A DNA stretch of 21,251 bases from positions 1 through 21,251 of the IMG/VR virus record IMGVR_UViG_3300048672_000201, one strand, 5' to 3'. The translations under genes were made by a program, and so were the position numbers. The first letter of the stretch is position 1; every line of letters begins with the position of its first letter. The notes under the pieces are model-generated. The model was not told where the DNA came from. It saw only the letters and a list, made by a program, of their open reading frames with translations, and did not search any database. Positions 1-7,190 of this stretch are shown here, piece after piece. This stretch comes from a virus.

Positions 1-1169
1 GTTGACGGTACAAAGTCGCTACTATTGAACAATGACAAGTCAGAATCAAACGGTAGAGAATCAGAATCAAACGTTGAATTGAGCGAGTTATCAACCGCGC
101 CAAAGTTTGCATGATTCAGGTTTGGAACGTCACGGAATGACACAGTTTTGTCTTTATAGTTCCACACCATTGCTTTATCGCATACCGTCTGACCGACTGA
201 CGGATAGCAAATGAAAACCTCGTTGAAGAACGGGTTTTTAAATACGAAACACTTGTCTGATGCAGTCGCATCAATGTTCTGGAAAAGATCGCGCCTAGTC
301 TGCTTATCCATAACGCTAGTTGCTGTCTGTCCGTCATGAACTACCACGTCTTGATTGGTTAAAACTACGTGATAACCATCGACTTCTACAATACAGTTCT
401 TATTTAACGCGCCAGAGATGCCGAGAACTTTTGAGAACTTGAAAACATACTGACCGCCAGTGAAGTCCATGCGCCATACAGAGGATTCTTTGTAGATCAT
501 GAACGAGTCGCGCAATTGCAGCCCGTCAATAATAGGATCTTGGCCTTCTGCCAGGTCAAACTCGCCAGCGTCTTTAGTTGCGTCTGTGTGATCCCATGAG
601 GAAGGCACACTGCCGGGATCGGCAGGGTGCGACCACTTCACCATGAACGGGTAGTTAGTCGTTGATTTAGTGATGTTTAGCGCGACTAAATACTGCTTAT
701 ATGCCCGCAATGATTTACAGTAAGTATTTGCAGGCCAAGCGGTTAAATCCACAAACTTATTCGCTAAGTTCAAGTCCCACGTCATAGGAACCTTGGAAGT
801 ATCGCCAACGTTCACAATTGGGATGCCTGAAAGCATCGTACTAGTCCACTGATTCACAACACCAGTGCGCGGAGTCGCGTGTGTGATGTTCGTGGTGACA
901 GTAGAGCCACCTGAGTTCGTCACCGCATAGGCATTGGCAGCAGTCAGGTAAATCCAATACCGAGCGCCCGAGATTTGAGCCGCTAGAACGTGCTGTGGTA
1001 TGTTTGACGGAGTACCGTACACCTGCCCATGCCCGTAGAACTGAACAGCATTACCGTCCAAGAAACGAACGTTTTTCGCGTCAGTCCAAGCGTTGTTAGG
1101 TAGTTCATGCGTTGATAGGTCACGCACGACACCAACAGCGCCAACTTGATTGATATTAACGAACGGCAT
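1..1169 (-). CDS. P22 gp10-like packaged-DNA stabilisation / tail hub protein (C-terminus cut by window edge)
   Basis: An open frame of about 389 codons starts at the ATG at 1169 and runs off the left edge without a stop. The start reads MPFVNINQVGAVGVVRDLST and is followed by HELPNNAWTDAKNVRF, an opening common in podoviral proteins of the P22 gp10 type; the remainder is rich in beta strand with repeated Trp and Gly-Asp turns, suggesting a propeller-like fold. In P22, gp10 sits below the gp4 adaptor and helps close the portal after packaging. The presence of a P22-type portal and a gp4/SU10-like adaptor upstream fits this role. The start overlaps the preceding stop by 14 nt, suggesting translational coupling; the ribosome site is weak. 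Family assignment is from overall resemblance, not from a catalytic motif. Confidence 0.72.
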   Translation of the reverse strand, partial: MPFVNINQVGAVGVVRDLSTHELPNNAWTDAKNVRFLDGNAVQFYGHGQVYGTPSNIPQHVLAAQISGARYWIYLTAANAYAVTNSGGSTVTTNITHATPRTGVVNQWTSTMLSGIPIVNVGDTSKVPMTWDLNLANKFVDLTAWPANTYCKSLRAYKQYLVALNITKSTTNYPFMVKWSHPADPGSVPSSWDHTDATKDAGEFDLAEGQDPIIDGLQLRDSFMIYKESSVWRMDFTGGQYVFKFSKVLGISGALNKNCIVEVDGYHVVLTNQDVVVHDGQTATSVMDKQTRRDLFQNIDATASDKCFVFKNPFFNEVFICYPSVGQTVCDKAMVWNYKDKTVSFRDVPNLNHANFGAVDNSLNSTFDSDSLPFDSDLSLFNSSDFVPS

Positions 1170-1590
1170 AGAAATCTTTCACCAATCCATAGAGTGAATT
1201 AGGATGAACGCGCCACGGGTCAGGCATATCTAAAGCAGCAGCGACAGATTCAGCACAAGACCACTTGTGACGGTTATCACCTACGAACGGAAAGAGAAAA
1301 TGCACGTTTCCAATAAGGTCGTATGCTTGGCCTTCATGCTCTTTAAACCATTCCCGCGCTTTGGCTTCAAACTTTGGGTCTATCTCGATGAAGTCCCAAT
1401 TTTTCAGGTTATAGTCGATAGCCTTAAACCTAACACCGTGATCCATAAACGAAGCAGAAGCGCTCATGCCATCGCTGAAAACGATCTCAGCATGTGAATA
1501 CTTTCCCTTAGTAACAAACCTAACTCCACGGTTATAAATCCCCGCCAAGCCTGTTTTAGTGCCTTTAAAGAACGCGACTTTGATTGCCAT
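1156..1590 (-). CDS. Permuted NlpC/P60 (YiiX/C92-like) papain-fold hydrolase
   Basis: Predicted 144 aa. The ATG at 1590 is chosen because it lies one base past the upstream stop and has an AGGTG site seven bases before it; a longer frame from 1704 would overlap the DUF4376 gene deeply. Visible residues fit a circularly permuted papain-like fold: SHAE near residues 32-35 (His33, Glu35), a GQAYDLIG stretch near 87-94, and SCAES with Cys112 as likely nucleophile, then HPNSLY near 129-134. Known members are amidases or peptidases acting on peptide, lipid or cell-wall amide bonds. Placed inside the tail gene cluster, it may be a virion-associated wall hydrolase or a lysis enzyme; the substrate is not visible. 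No signal peptide or membrane helix is seen. Confidence 0.75.
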   Translation of the reverse strand: MAIKVAFFKGTKTGLAGIYNRGVRFVTKGKYSHAEIVFSDGMSASASFMDHGVRFKAIDYNLKNWDFIEIDPKFEAKAREWFKEHEGQAYDLIGNVHFLFPFVGDNRHKWSCAESVAAALDMPDPWRVHPNSLYGLVKDFYAVR

Positions 1591-1591
1591 G

Positions 1592-2062
1592 TTAAGCACC
1601 TGTGTATGTTTCAGGCCAGCCAGTTGTGTAATCGTAGTTAGCAGGATCATTTGAAGCATCCAAAGCCGTTTTATGCTCTGCTGCCTTAGCGAATAAAGCC
1701 GCATCTTGAGCAGCGCCAGCCGTAAAGATTTGACCTGCTAAAGTCTGCGTCATTGGGATATACCCGTTATCAAGCGTTTTCCACACCGTACCTGCTGGAA
1801 TGTTTGCGCCCATCATGACGAGGGAAATGTATTGAGTACGGCTAAGAAGGTTTGAGTGATACCAATGAGCGCCTACTTTGAAGCCGCCATTTTCCACAAG
1901 GTTGTCACGATACTTTTTGATTTCTTCCCATACTCGCGCCTTGATTACTTCTGGCGCTTCAGGAGCTTTCCGCGCTTCAATCTCTGCAATTTCCTCTGGC
2001 GTACAAACACGCTCTTTTTGCTCTTGTGCCTCAGAATCCCAATAAATAGTTTTATATGTCAT
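1592..2062 (-). CDS. DUF4376-family tail-region protein
   Basis: Predicted 156 aa, start supported by an AGGTG site six bases upstream. The N-terminal 40 residues are charged (several Glu/Lys, PEEIAEIEARKAPEAPE). From about residue 43 the pattern VWEEIKKYRDNLVENGGF, then KVGAHWYHSNLLSRTQY, then VWKTLDNGYIPMT matches the DUF4376 layout (Trp-x3-Lys-x2-Arg-Asp, Gly-Gly, a His-Ser/Asp step, Ser-Arg-x-Gln). DUF4376 proteins are common next to phage tail fibre genes, where they are thought to be fibre assembly or virion-tip proteins; biochemical function is unproven. It lies 11 bases after the tail fibre gene and directly before the hydrolase, in one late operon. Confidence 0.75.
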   Translation of the reverse strand: MTYKTIYWDSEAQEQKERVCTPEEIAEIEARKAPEAPEVIKARVWEEIKKYRDNLVENGGFKVGAHWYHSNLLSRTQYISLVMMGANIPAGTVWKTLDNGYIPMTQTLAGQIFTAGAAQDAALFAKAAEHKTALDASNDPANYDYTTGWPETYTGA

Positions 2063-2073
2063 GTTTTCACCTA

Positions 2074-3012
2074 TTAGGAATTTTGGTAGCCGAAGATGCG
2101 AATCTTTCCTGTTGCGCCAAAGTTAGCGCCACCAAGTAAGAAAAGGCGAATTCCTGAGACAGCATTTGCAGCCGTGTACACTGTTGCCGCACCACGGAAT
2201 ATATAAGCAGGTGTCGCAGCACTTTGCGAGCTATGCTCAGAAAATGCCGTTTTCAATCGCGTTGCATCGTTTGCGTTATAGATACGCATTGCAAAGTTTG
2301 CGCCTATACCTGCCGATGTAGTCGTTGATGCGACAATTCCTGAAGTGCTAGATGCTGTAATAGCTGCTACTGCGTAACTATCTGCTGTGTAATAATTTGA
2401 GCCAGAATCAACAGAACCAGCAACAGCAAATCTAAATCTAAAAGTATCGTCAGCCGCAACACTTAATCCTGTTCCGATAATCAGATAATTGTCGTAAGAG
2501 CTTGAGAAAGTCGTCAGAGCGTCAATGTTTGCTGCTGCTGTTGGAGTGATCGTTGCCAGCAAAGTCATACCGATAGGAATATCGCCAGAGCCTAGTATTG
2601 ATTGACTGTTGACCGTTTTTACAGATGACCAGCTTGCCGCTGTGCCGTTAGTCGTCAGCAGTTTTCCGCTATTGCCTAGCTGTGCAGGTAACGCAGAAGA
2701 GAACGCAGTATTAGCCACAAACTCAGTCGTCGCATACTTTAGCGAACTATCTCCAAGCGTTGCCGTTACACCGTAAGTAGTCGCTGGGAATGTGTGTGTA
2801 CCAGTCCAAGTCTGACCAGCAATAAGGCCGCGAGACGTTACAGTGTTTAACTCTGTATGAGTCATCGTAACCGCGTTGGTGACATTCGGGAATGTCGCTT
2901 TAAGACATGATTTAATCAGTCGCAAATGATCGTCTGCTGTACTCTTTGCGTCAGAGCCTAGCGGATTTGTTACGACCAAATCGCTGATGTACGTGCCAGT
3001 TTCTAAGCCCAT
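2074..3012 (-). CDS. Tail fibre / receptor-binding protein
   Basis: Predicted 312 aa. The N-terminus (about residues 1-45, with TNPLGSDAKSTADDHLRLIK and then FPNV) resembles the virion-attachment segment of podoviral tail fibres. The middle has a stretch VNSQSILGSGDIPIG, the typical phrase preceding fibre shafts or tips in many phages. The C-terminal 150 residues are rich in Ala, Ser, Thr, Gly and Tyr and end in GKIRIFGYQNS, like a trimeric beta-structured tip. No catalytic motif for a depolymerase is visible. The start is set by a TAATG junction: the adaptor stop and this ATG share one base, with GAGGG upstream. It probably determines adsorption specificity. Fibre role is likely; the receptor cannot be inferred. 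Confidence 0.8.
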   Translation of the reverse strand: MGLETGTYISDLVVTNPLGSDAKSTADDHLRLIKSCLKATFPNVTNAVTMTHTELNTVTSRGLIAGQTWTGTHTFPATTYGVTATLGDSSLKYATTEFVANTAFSSALPAQLGNSGKLLTTNGTAASWSSVKTVNSQSILGSGDIPIGMTLLATITPTAAANIDALTTFSSSYDNYLIIGTGLSVAADDTFRFRFAVAGSVDSGSNYYTADSYAVAAITASSTSGIVASTTTSAGIGANFAMRIYNANDATRLKTAFSEHSSQSAATPAYIFRGAATVYTAANAVSGIRLFLLGGANFGATGKIRIFGYQNS

Positions 3013-3620
3013 TATTTAGCCCTCACGCGCATAGTTGAACCTGAATACCAATCAATCGAATTGATCGCTTTCACAGAGTCTAAGTATAGTTTCTCAAAAA
3101 TAGGCAATCGAGCATCGTTCGCGATGTATGGCTGTGCGGCGCACAAAGCAGCATACAAATAAGCGTTAGGAAATGCCGTAATAAGCCAGTTAGTAGTATT
3201 CGTTGATGACAGCGAAGGAATCCGCTGCATGTAGGTCAATTCCATCGTGTAATCAGCATCAGGAATTGGAGCTAATTGCACATCTGCACCAATGACACAG
3301 AAAACACGAGGTTCACCAACTTGTGAAGTTGGGTACTCTGTGCTGATTTGGTCAGCAGAACGGTATTGCAAAGTATAGATAGGGTCTGTCTGTACGATTA
3401 AGCGCGACATTTCCAACATATCAGTTGGTAACGTTACATAAGCGTTTCCACTTGTTACCGCTAGACTTGTGCGTGTTTCCATTGGTCGAGCGTTAATATC
3501 TGCACTCATGCGACCTTCTGCCAATGATATAAAATCACCGACATATGAGTCTAAGTCTGTTCGATGCAGCCAATTAGAAACCGCAGTCTTGAGGCTTGCG
3601 TAGTCAGTAATCGCGCTCAT
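3012..3620 (-). CDS. Head-tail adaptor, P22 gp4 / SU10-adaptor-like
   Basis: Predicted 202 aa, ATGA overlap with the upstream gene and a GGGTAAGG site. The N-terminus (TDYASLKTAVSNWLHRTDLD, then a helix with FISLAEGRMSADINARPMET) and the central YVTLPTDMLEMSRLIV and YRSADQISTEYP segments match the SU10/gp4-type adaptor family, which binds the portal ring and extends the DNA channel toward the tail. Usual length in the family is about 160-230 aa, as here. Position between capsid genes and the tail fibre agrees. No unusual feature is seen. Confidence 0.85.
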   Translation of the reverse strand: MSAITDYASLKTAVSNWLHRTDLDSYVGDFISLAEGRMSADINARPMETRTSLAVTSGNAYVTLPTDMLEMSRLIVQTDPIYTLQYRSADQISTEYPTSQVGEPRVFCVIGADVQLAPIPDADYTMELTYMQRIPSLSSTNTTNWLITAFPNAYLYAALCAAQPYIANDARLPIFEKLYLDSVKAINSIDWYSGSTMRVRAK

Positions 3621-3904
3621 ACCTTACCCTCCCAGATGCGAAAGTCAGCAAGAGCAGGATCAGACAGCATTGTTTTAACGTGAGACTTATTACCCATGAA
3701 CTCTTGAAATGTAATGCCTTTGTCGTTCATGTAAGCCTCAACCAAGACCATTGGAAGCCTTGCAGCGTGGCGCATTTCACTAGAACCATGCACCCCCTCT
3801 AAACTTAGTCGTCTAGTTTCAGCAGCAATGGATGAACAGTCTTGTGTCCTTTGCCAAATCACGTCACCGTTCTCAACGTGAATCTTTGTGCTGATGTTGC
3901 TCAT
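3617..3904 (-). CDS. Conserved small protein of podoviral structural clusters, function unknown
   Basis: Predicted 95 aa. The start ATG overlaps the previous stop as ATGA, without a clear ribosome site of its own, so it is probably translated by coupling. The central stretch GVHGSSEMRHAARLPMVLVE followed by AYMNDKGITFQEFM, and the ending DFRIWEGKV, is a pattern I associate with small proteins beside the adaptor gene of many podoviruses, but I know of no assigned function. It is mixed alpha/beta and lacks Cys pairs or membrane segments. A role in head-tail joining is inferred from position only. Confidence 0.65.
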   Translation of the reverse strand: MSNISTKIHVENGDVIWQRTQDCSSIAAETRRLSLEGVHGSSEMRHAARLPMVLVEAYMNDKGITFQEFMGNKSHVKTMLSDPALADFRIWEGKV

Positions 3905-4203
3905 AGATTTTCGACAGGAACAACGTTGACCTGACCAGCCGCAGTACCTTGAATGTACGCAATATGCGTAACACCAGTTGGAACGTGCAAAATAACCGAG
4001 TCAGCAGGTTGAACGAGAATGTCGTTTGTAGTTGCAGCAACCGAAGAAATGCCGAGCTTTACATAGCACTCATTACGAGCAGCAACACGAATATACCGTG
4101 GGCGGTTTCCGTCAGAAGCAACAGGAATTGCAGTAGCAGCAGAAGCCGCGCCAGTCGCAGCAGAAAAGCCTACTGTTGTTACGGTGATGAATCCACCATC
4201 CAT
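3901..4203 (-). CDS. Small beta-rich virion-associated protein, function unknown
   Basis: Predicted 100 aa with a GGAGG site seven bases before the ATG. The sequence is rich in Ala, Val, Thr and Gly (for example RPRYIRVAARNECYVKLG and DSVILHVPTGVTHIAYIQGT), which looks like a compact beta sandwich similar to small head-decoration or head-joining proteins. It opens a sub-cluster of overlapping genes leading to the adaptor. No family name can be given safely. Confidence 0.6.
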   Translation of the reverse strand: MDGGFITVTTVGFSAATGAASAATAIPVASDGNRPRYIRVAARNECYVKLGISSVAATTNDILVQPADSVILHVPTGVTHIAYIQGTAAGQVNVVPVENL

Positions 4204-4217
4204 TTTGATACCTCCAG

Positions 4218-4229
4218 CGCTTCGCAGCG
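4218..4229 (-). other. GNRA tetraloop hairpin in an intergenic gap
   Basis: On the minus-strand RNA this reads CGCU-GCGA-AGCG: four base pairs closed by a GCGA (GNRA) loop. It lies between the putative decoration gene and the next gene, just before the GGAGG ribosome site. Stem is short, so stability alone is modest. A near-copy occurs at 9519-9530. Confidence 0.45.
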
Positions 4230-4235
4230 TTAAGA

Positions 4236-4256
4236 AAGCGGGAATTTCACCCGCTT
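4236..4256 (-). terminator. Hairpin after the putative decoration gene; weak terminator or processing site
   Basis: Minus-strand RNA AAGCGGG-UGAAAUU-CCCGCUU forms seven perfect pairs with a seven-base loop. It starts right after the stop codon of the 4263-4688 gene and is followed by UCUUAAC, too few U residues for a strong intrinsic terminator. It could lower expression of the genes beyond it or protect the 3' end of the abundant capsid transcripts. Confidence 0.5.
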
Positions 4257-4262
4257 AGTTTT

Positions 4263-4688
4263 TTAGTTTGGTGCTAGGCAAACAGTCACAACACCAGTCG
4301 CAGATGTTAAAACGCCTGTAAAGTCGATGCCGATACAAGTACCAGCAGGAATCAATAGATCGCTTGCAGTCGTTGAAAGTGTCAATGTCTGAATTGTGTC
4401 TGCCGTGCCTTTTAAGTTAAAGGTGCTTGAATGAACCGCAGTACCAGAAGTGATCGCAGTAGCGGAAGCCGCTTTTTTAATCACAGCAGTTACCGCGCCA
4501 GCATCAGTACCAGCAACAGTCGGGCGGCCTACAATACCCTTAACAATCATAGAGCGAGTCGCAACAAAAGCTACCTTATCCACGCTTGACGCGTTGTACT
4601 CGATATTGACGAAAACGAAGCCGCCTTCGTCCAAATCAGTACCACGGATGCCCAATGAGCTATCCGCATTTTGTACAATATTTGGCAT
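4263..4688 (-). CDS. Putative capsid decoration / stabilisation protein
   Basis: Predicted 141 aa with an AAGGAAA site upstream. The protein is beta-rich, Thr/Ala/Val/Ser-rich, with no Cys except near the C-terminus and no membrane segment. The C-terminal half (LLIPAGTCIGIDFTGVLTSA, then GVVTVCLAPN) resembles small proteins that follow DUF5309-type capsid genes in podoviruses. Location directly after the major capsid gene, separated by a strong hairpin, is what suggests decoration of the head; there is no diagnostic motif. Confidence 0.6.
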   Translation of the reverse strand: MPNIVQNADSSLGIRGTDLDEGGFVFVNIEYNASSVDKVAFVATRSMIVKGIVGRPTVAGTDAGAVTAVIKKAASATAITSGTAVHSSTFNLKGTADTIQTLTLSTTASDLLIPAGTCIGIDFTGVLTSATGVVTVCLAPN

Positions 4689-4706
4689 GCTATTTCCTTT
4701 CTTATA

Positions 4707-4724
4707 GGGCGACCGAAGCCGCCC
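4707..4724 (-). other. UUCG tetraloop hairpin after the capsid gene
   Basis: Minus-strand RNA GGGCGGC-UUCG-GUCGCCC: seven pairs including one G-U, closed by an exceptionally stable C(UUCG)G loop. It lies between the capsid stop and the ribosome site of the next gene and is not followed by a U-tract, so it looks like an mRNA stability or processing hairpin, not a terminator. Confidence 0.65.
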
Positions 4725-4736
4725 CTTAATTAGTTA

Positions 4737-5660
4737 TTAGAGAACGTCATAAACAGCGCCATGAGCTTTAGGAGCACGGCACTCTAATGTGTACTCAACA
4801 ACCAATTCGCGTTGTTCCGCATCGCCTGTTTTTGCCAATTCGATAGTGCTGAATGGACGCAAGTAAGCAACAGCCAACTTATCAGACTGCAATACGAATA
4901 CATCATTTGCGTCTTGGAAGCGGTTAGGAACAACAGTCAAGGAGCCGAAGTCAGAAACGTACACGTCGATAGCTGCATACAATTTCGCATCTTCAGACTT
5001 ATCAAAGCGAGTCGCATTGCCTGAGAACGTGGAGAATGTTTGCTTTTGAGATGGGCCAACCATGATCGTGTCAGGCTCACCGCCAGCAGTAAAACATTTT
5101 TGCAATACGTCTTTGATTTGCGCCTCAGTGAAAGCACGTGCAGTACCTTTTGTACGACCTGTATTGCCAGAGTAGGAAGCCAAAGTACCACCGTTACGAT
5201 TGACGTTATCTACAACCCAACCAACCAAGCCGCGAGATTGACGTGGTGCAGTTGCTGTAACGTCCAATTGACACAAAGCCGATTCCATATCACGCTTCAA
5301 TTCCAACGAAGCCATAGACAATTGGTAAGCCAATTCGTCTTTGCGACCTGCTGGATTCATTGCTTGTTGAGTACCAGACACAACCACTGTTTTAGTAGCG
5401 ATTTGTGTACGGTTATTCAAGCGAACTGTAGGAGTTACTGCCTTAGCTGTTGCGTTATCGCCCTCTGCCTGAGCATTGTTTGTTACCGCAGAAGCCAAGT
5501 CTTGTGTTTGCCATTCGTGAAGCGTGTTAGTCGCTTTGCTCTTGGCTGCCATATTCAACAATGGCGTAGTAGTTGGGGAAATGCGGTAGATAATGTCTGT
5601 TAAATCTTCACGATTACCAATTGCCGCTGTTGTCAAAAAGGTGTTTGATGGTGCTGCCAT
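4737..5660 (-). CDS. Major capsid protein, DUF5309 / SU10-type HK97 fold
   Basis: Predicted 307 aa with GGAG nine bases before the ATG. The N-terminus (NREDLTDIIYRISPTTTPLL), the segment LHEWQTQDLASAVTNNAQAE, and AFTEAQIKDVLQKCFTAGGE followed by PDTIMVGPSQK are typical of the DUF5309 capsid family, known from phage SU10 and many podoviruses. These proteins adopt the HK97 fold and self-assemble on a scaffold into the icosahedral shell. The gene follows the scaffold gene and precedes a putative decoration protein, the standard order. Length is normal for the family. Confidence 0.9.
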   Translation of the reverse strand: MAAPSNTFLTTAAIGNREDLTDIIYRISPTTTPLLNMAAKSKATNTLHEWQTQDLASAVTNNAQAEGDNATAKAVTPTVRLNNRTQIATKTVVVSGTQQAMNPAGRKDELAYQLSMASLELKRDMESALCQLDVTATAPRQSRGLVGWVVDNVNRNGGTLASYSGNTGRTKGTARAFTEAQIKDVLQKCFTAGGEPDTIMVGPSQKQTFSTFSGNATRFDKSEDAKLYAAIDVYVSDFGSLTVVPNRFQDANDVFVLQSDKLAVAYLRPFSTIELAKTGDAEQRELVVEYTLECRAPKAHGAVYDVL

Positions 5661-5694
5661 GTTATATTCTCCAGTGTCGTCTCGACGTTAAGAG

Positions 5695-6660
5695 TTAAAG
5701 GATTTGCGCAAATAAACCTGCTGCATCTTCTACCTTGCCAGTTTTAGATAACTGACGCATTGCCGCGCTTCGTTTATCTAAACTTGCAGGAGACTCGCCC
5801 ACGGAAGGCTTTAAGACCTTCTGAGGTGCAGATGCCACCTTTTTACTTGCTGCGTTTGCTTTGTTCATCATCGCTCTGTAAAGCATCGCTTCACGCGCTA
5901 AAATGATAAGTTTGTGTTCTTGTATGCTAGAAACTTGACTCTGGTCGAATCCCATCTCTAACAAGTGATTTGCAATTGCTTGGCTTTCAGCTTTAGCCTT
6001 TGCAGAGTCTTTCCATTCTGGGAGCTTGGCTAGGAGTTCTTCCTGCTGCATCCGTAAAAATTCTGACTGCGCTTTTTGCTGTTCTTGCTGGTTTAGTTGT
6101 TCGACATGCTGCAACTGTTGGAGATTATTCTGGTAAGCCGCTTGTCTCTGTTGAAAGAGGTGCTGCTGTTTCAGATATTCCACAGGATCATTGTCGATCA
6201 AGTGTTGCCAATCAATGTTTTGCTGCTGCTCAAGAGCGACTTCTAACTGTGCTTGAATCTTCTGTAGATTCTGAGCATAAGCCTGCCGTTCTTGTGCTGC
6301 TTTTTGAAGTTCTGCCTGAGCCGCTTTACGCTGCTCTGCAACTTCCATTGTCTTTTTCGTGTAGTCCGTTTGTCTTAGACCGTTCTTGTAAGCGTCTGCA
6401 AGTTCAGCTTTTGATAACTTGACCTGTTTGCCATCAACTTCAATGGTCACGCCTTCATCATCTTCTTCTGCTTGCTCGTCTTGCGGTTCAGTTTCTTCCG
6501 CTTCCGCTTTGGGATTCGTGAGATCTTCTAAGACTTCGTTTTCCAACTCTTTGGCACTCTTTTCCTCGATAGGTTGAGGATCAAGTAAAGCACCGAAGGC
6601 TTGAGCCGCGCTATCTACATTTAGCGCAGAATTACTGGATTCAGTTCCCTGATTGTCCAT
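5695..6660 (-). CDS. Capsid scaffolding protein
   Basis: Predicted 321 aa with GGAG upstream of the ATG. The N-terminal 100 residues are strongly acidic (stretches such as AEETEPQDEQAEEDDEG). Residues about 100-215 are a Gln/Ala/Leu-rich continuous coiled coil, and the C-terminus is basic with a short helix, the usual capsid-binding end of scaffolds. This composition, and the position directly before the capsid gene, identify a scaffold: it templates procapsid assembly and leaves before or during packaging. No protease signature is visible in it. Confidence 0.85.
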   Translation of the reverse strand: MDNQGTESSNSALNVDSAAQAFGALLDPQPIEEKSAKELENEVLEDLTNPKAEAEETEPQDEQAEEDDEGVTIEVDGKQVKLSKAELADAYKNGLRQTDYTKKTMEVAEQRKAAQAELQKAAQERQAYAQNLQKIQAQLEVALEQQQNIDWQHLIDNDPVEYLKQQHLFQQRQAAYQNNLQQLQHVEQLNQQEQQKAQSEFLRMQQEELLAKLPEWKDSAKAKAESQAIANHLLEMGFDQSQVSSIQEHKLIILAREAMLYRAMMNKANAASKKVASAPQKVLKPSVGESPASLDKRSAAMRQLSKTGKVEDAAGLFAQIL

Positions 6661-6682
6661 TTGTTACTCCAATTGTCATTAC

Positions 6683-6723
6683 CCTATCTAATGGCACAAG
6701 ATAGGATGCAGCGTCTCTCGACG
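6683..6723 (-). other. Two adjacent hairpins in the leader of the scaffold gene
   Basis: Between 6661 and 6747 there is no gene. A perfect 7-bp inverted repeat (6683-6689 with 6699-6705, 9-base loop) is next to CGUC-GAGA-GACG at 6712-6723, a GNRA tetraloop hairpin read on the minus strand. There is no U-tract after either, so these look like mRNA-folding or processing elements rather than a terminator. Confidence 0.5.
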
Positions 6724-6747
6724 TTTGCGTGAAGCTATGTGCCTAGC

Positions 6748-7035
6748 CTAAAACTTTACGAACTCGCCTGAGTTCAACTGGTAACCCGACTCACCTTGAT
6801 AGACGCGAATCCAACCTTTGCGAGTCTCTACAAACTCTCCGAAGCCTTGAGGATGAAACGCACAAGCTACAGAGTTATTCTTACCGCCTTTAAATTCTTT
6901 GACAGCCGTTACCAAATCTTCATACGATCCAACAGGCTTTGCTTGTGTTGTAGTTCCAACTCTGCCAGCTTGCCCGTGTCCAATGCTGTCTTTAGATGCG
7001 TTTCGACTTTTCTTAGTATTGATAGATAAATCCAT
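6748..7035 (-). CDS. Small protein of unknown function, start uncertain
   Basis: Predicted 95 aa from the only ATG at 7035, which overlaps the previous gene by 127 nt in another frame. The first 30 residues are Lys/Ser/Gly-rich and look disordered; the C-terminal part (SVACAFHPQGFGEFVETRKG, then WIRVYQGESGYQLNSGEFVKF-like ending at 6748) looks like a folded beta domain. A TTG overlapping the upstream stop could give a shorter 55-aa product, but its ribosome site is poor, whereas the ATG has AAGGG about 11 bases upstream. I do not recognise the family. Position between portal and scaffold suggests a morphogenesis role only by context. Confidence 0.5.
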   Translation of the reverse strand: MDLSINTKKSRNASKDSIGHGQAGRVGTTTQAKPVGSYEDLVTAVKEFKGGKNNSVACAFHPQGFGEFVETRKGWIRVYQGESGYQLNSGEFVKF

Positions 7036-7190
7036 ATCTTTTCACGCCCTTCGTTATCTCTAGCTGGTGATTCTTTCCACTGCTCTACAAACTCTTGTTC
7101 TATGTCCTTGAATACCTGTTGAAAGGCTTCATTCTCTAGAACCTCTTTAGCCCTATGACCGTCGTAGATACGTTTCTCAATAGCCGCCAT
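6909..7190 (-). CDS. Conserved portal-downstream small protein, function unknown
   Basis: Predicted 93 aa. The start overlaps the portal stop by 14 nt and is preceded by GGGGAA. The sequence (HRAKEVLENEAFQQVF, then EQWKESPARDNEGREKIWIY and TALDTGKLAELELQHKQSLL) is highly helical and matches a family often found just after P22-type portal genes. No function is established as far as I know; a role in packaging or head assembly is inferred from constant location. Confidence 0.75.
   Translation of the reverse strand: MAAIEKRIYDGHRAKEVLENEAFQQVFKDIEQEFVEQWKESPARDNEGREKIWIYLSILRKVETHLKTALDTGKLAELELQHKQSLLDRMKIW

Noticed and set aside
1156-1704. 182-aa frame starting at 1704
   Set aside because: The first 38 codons lie inside the DUF4376 gene; the start at 1590 has a good ribosome site and abuts the previous stop.
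5040-5603. 187-aa plus-strand frame inside the capsid gene
   Set aside because: Antisense of a well-supported gene; Cys/Ser-rich translation with no recognisable domain.
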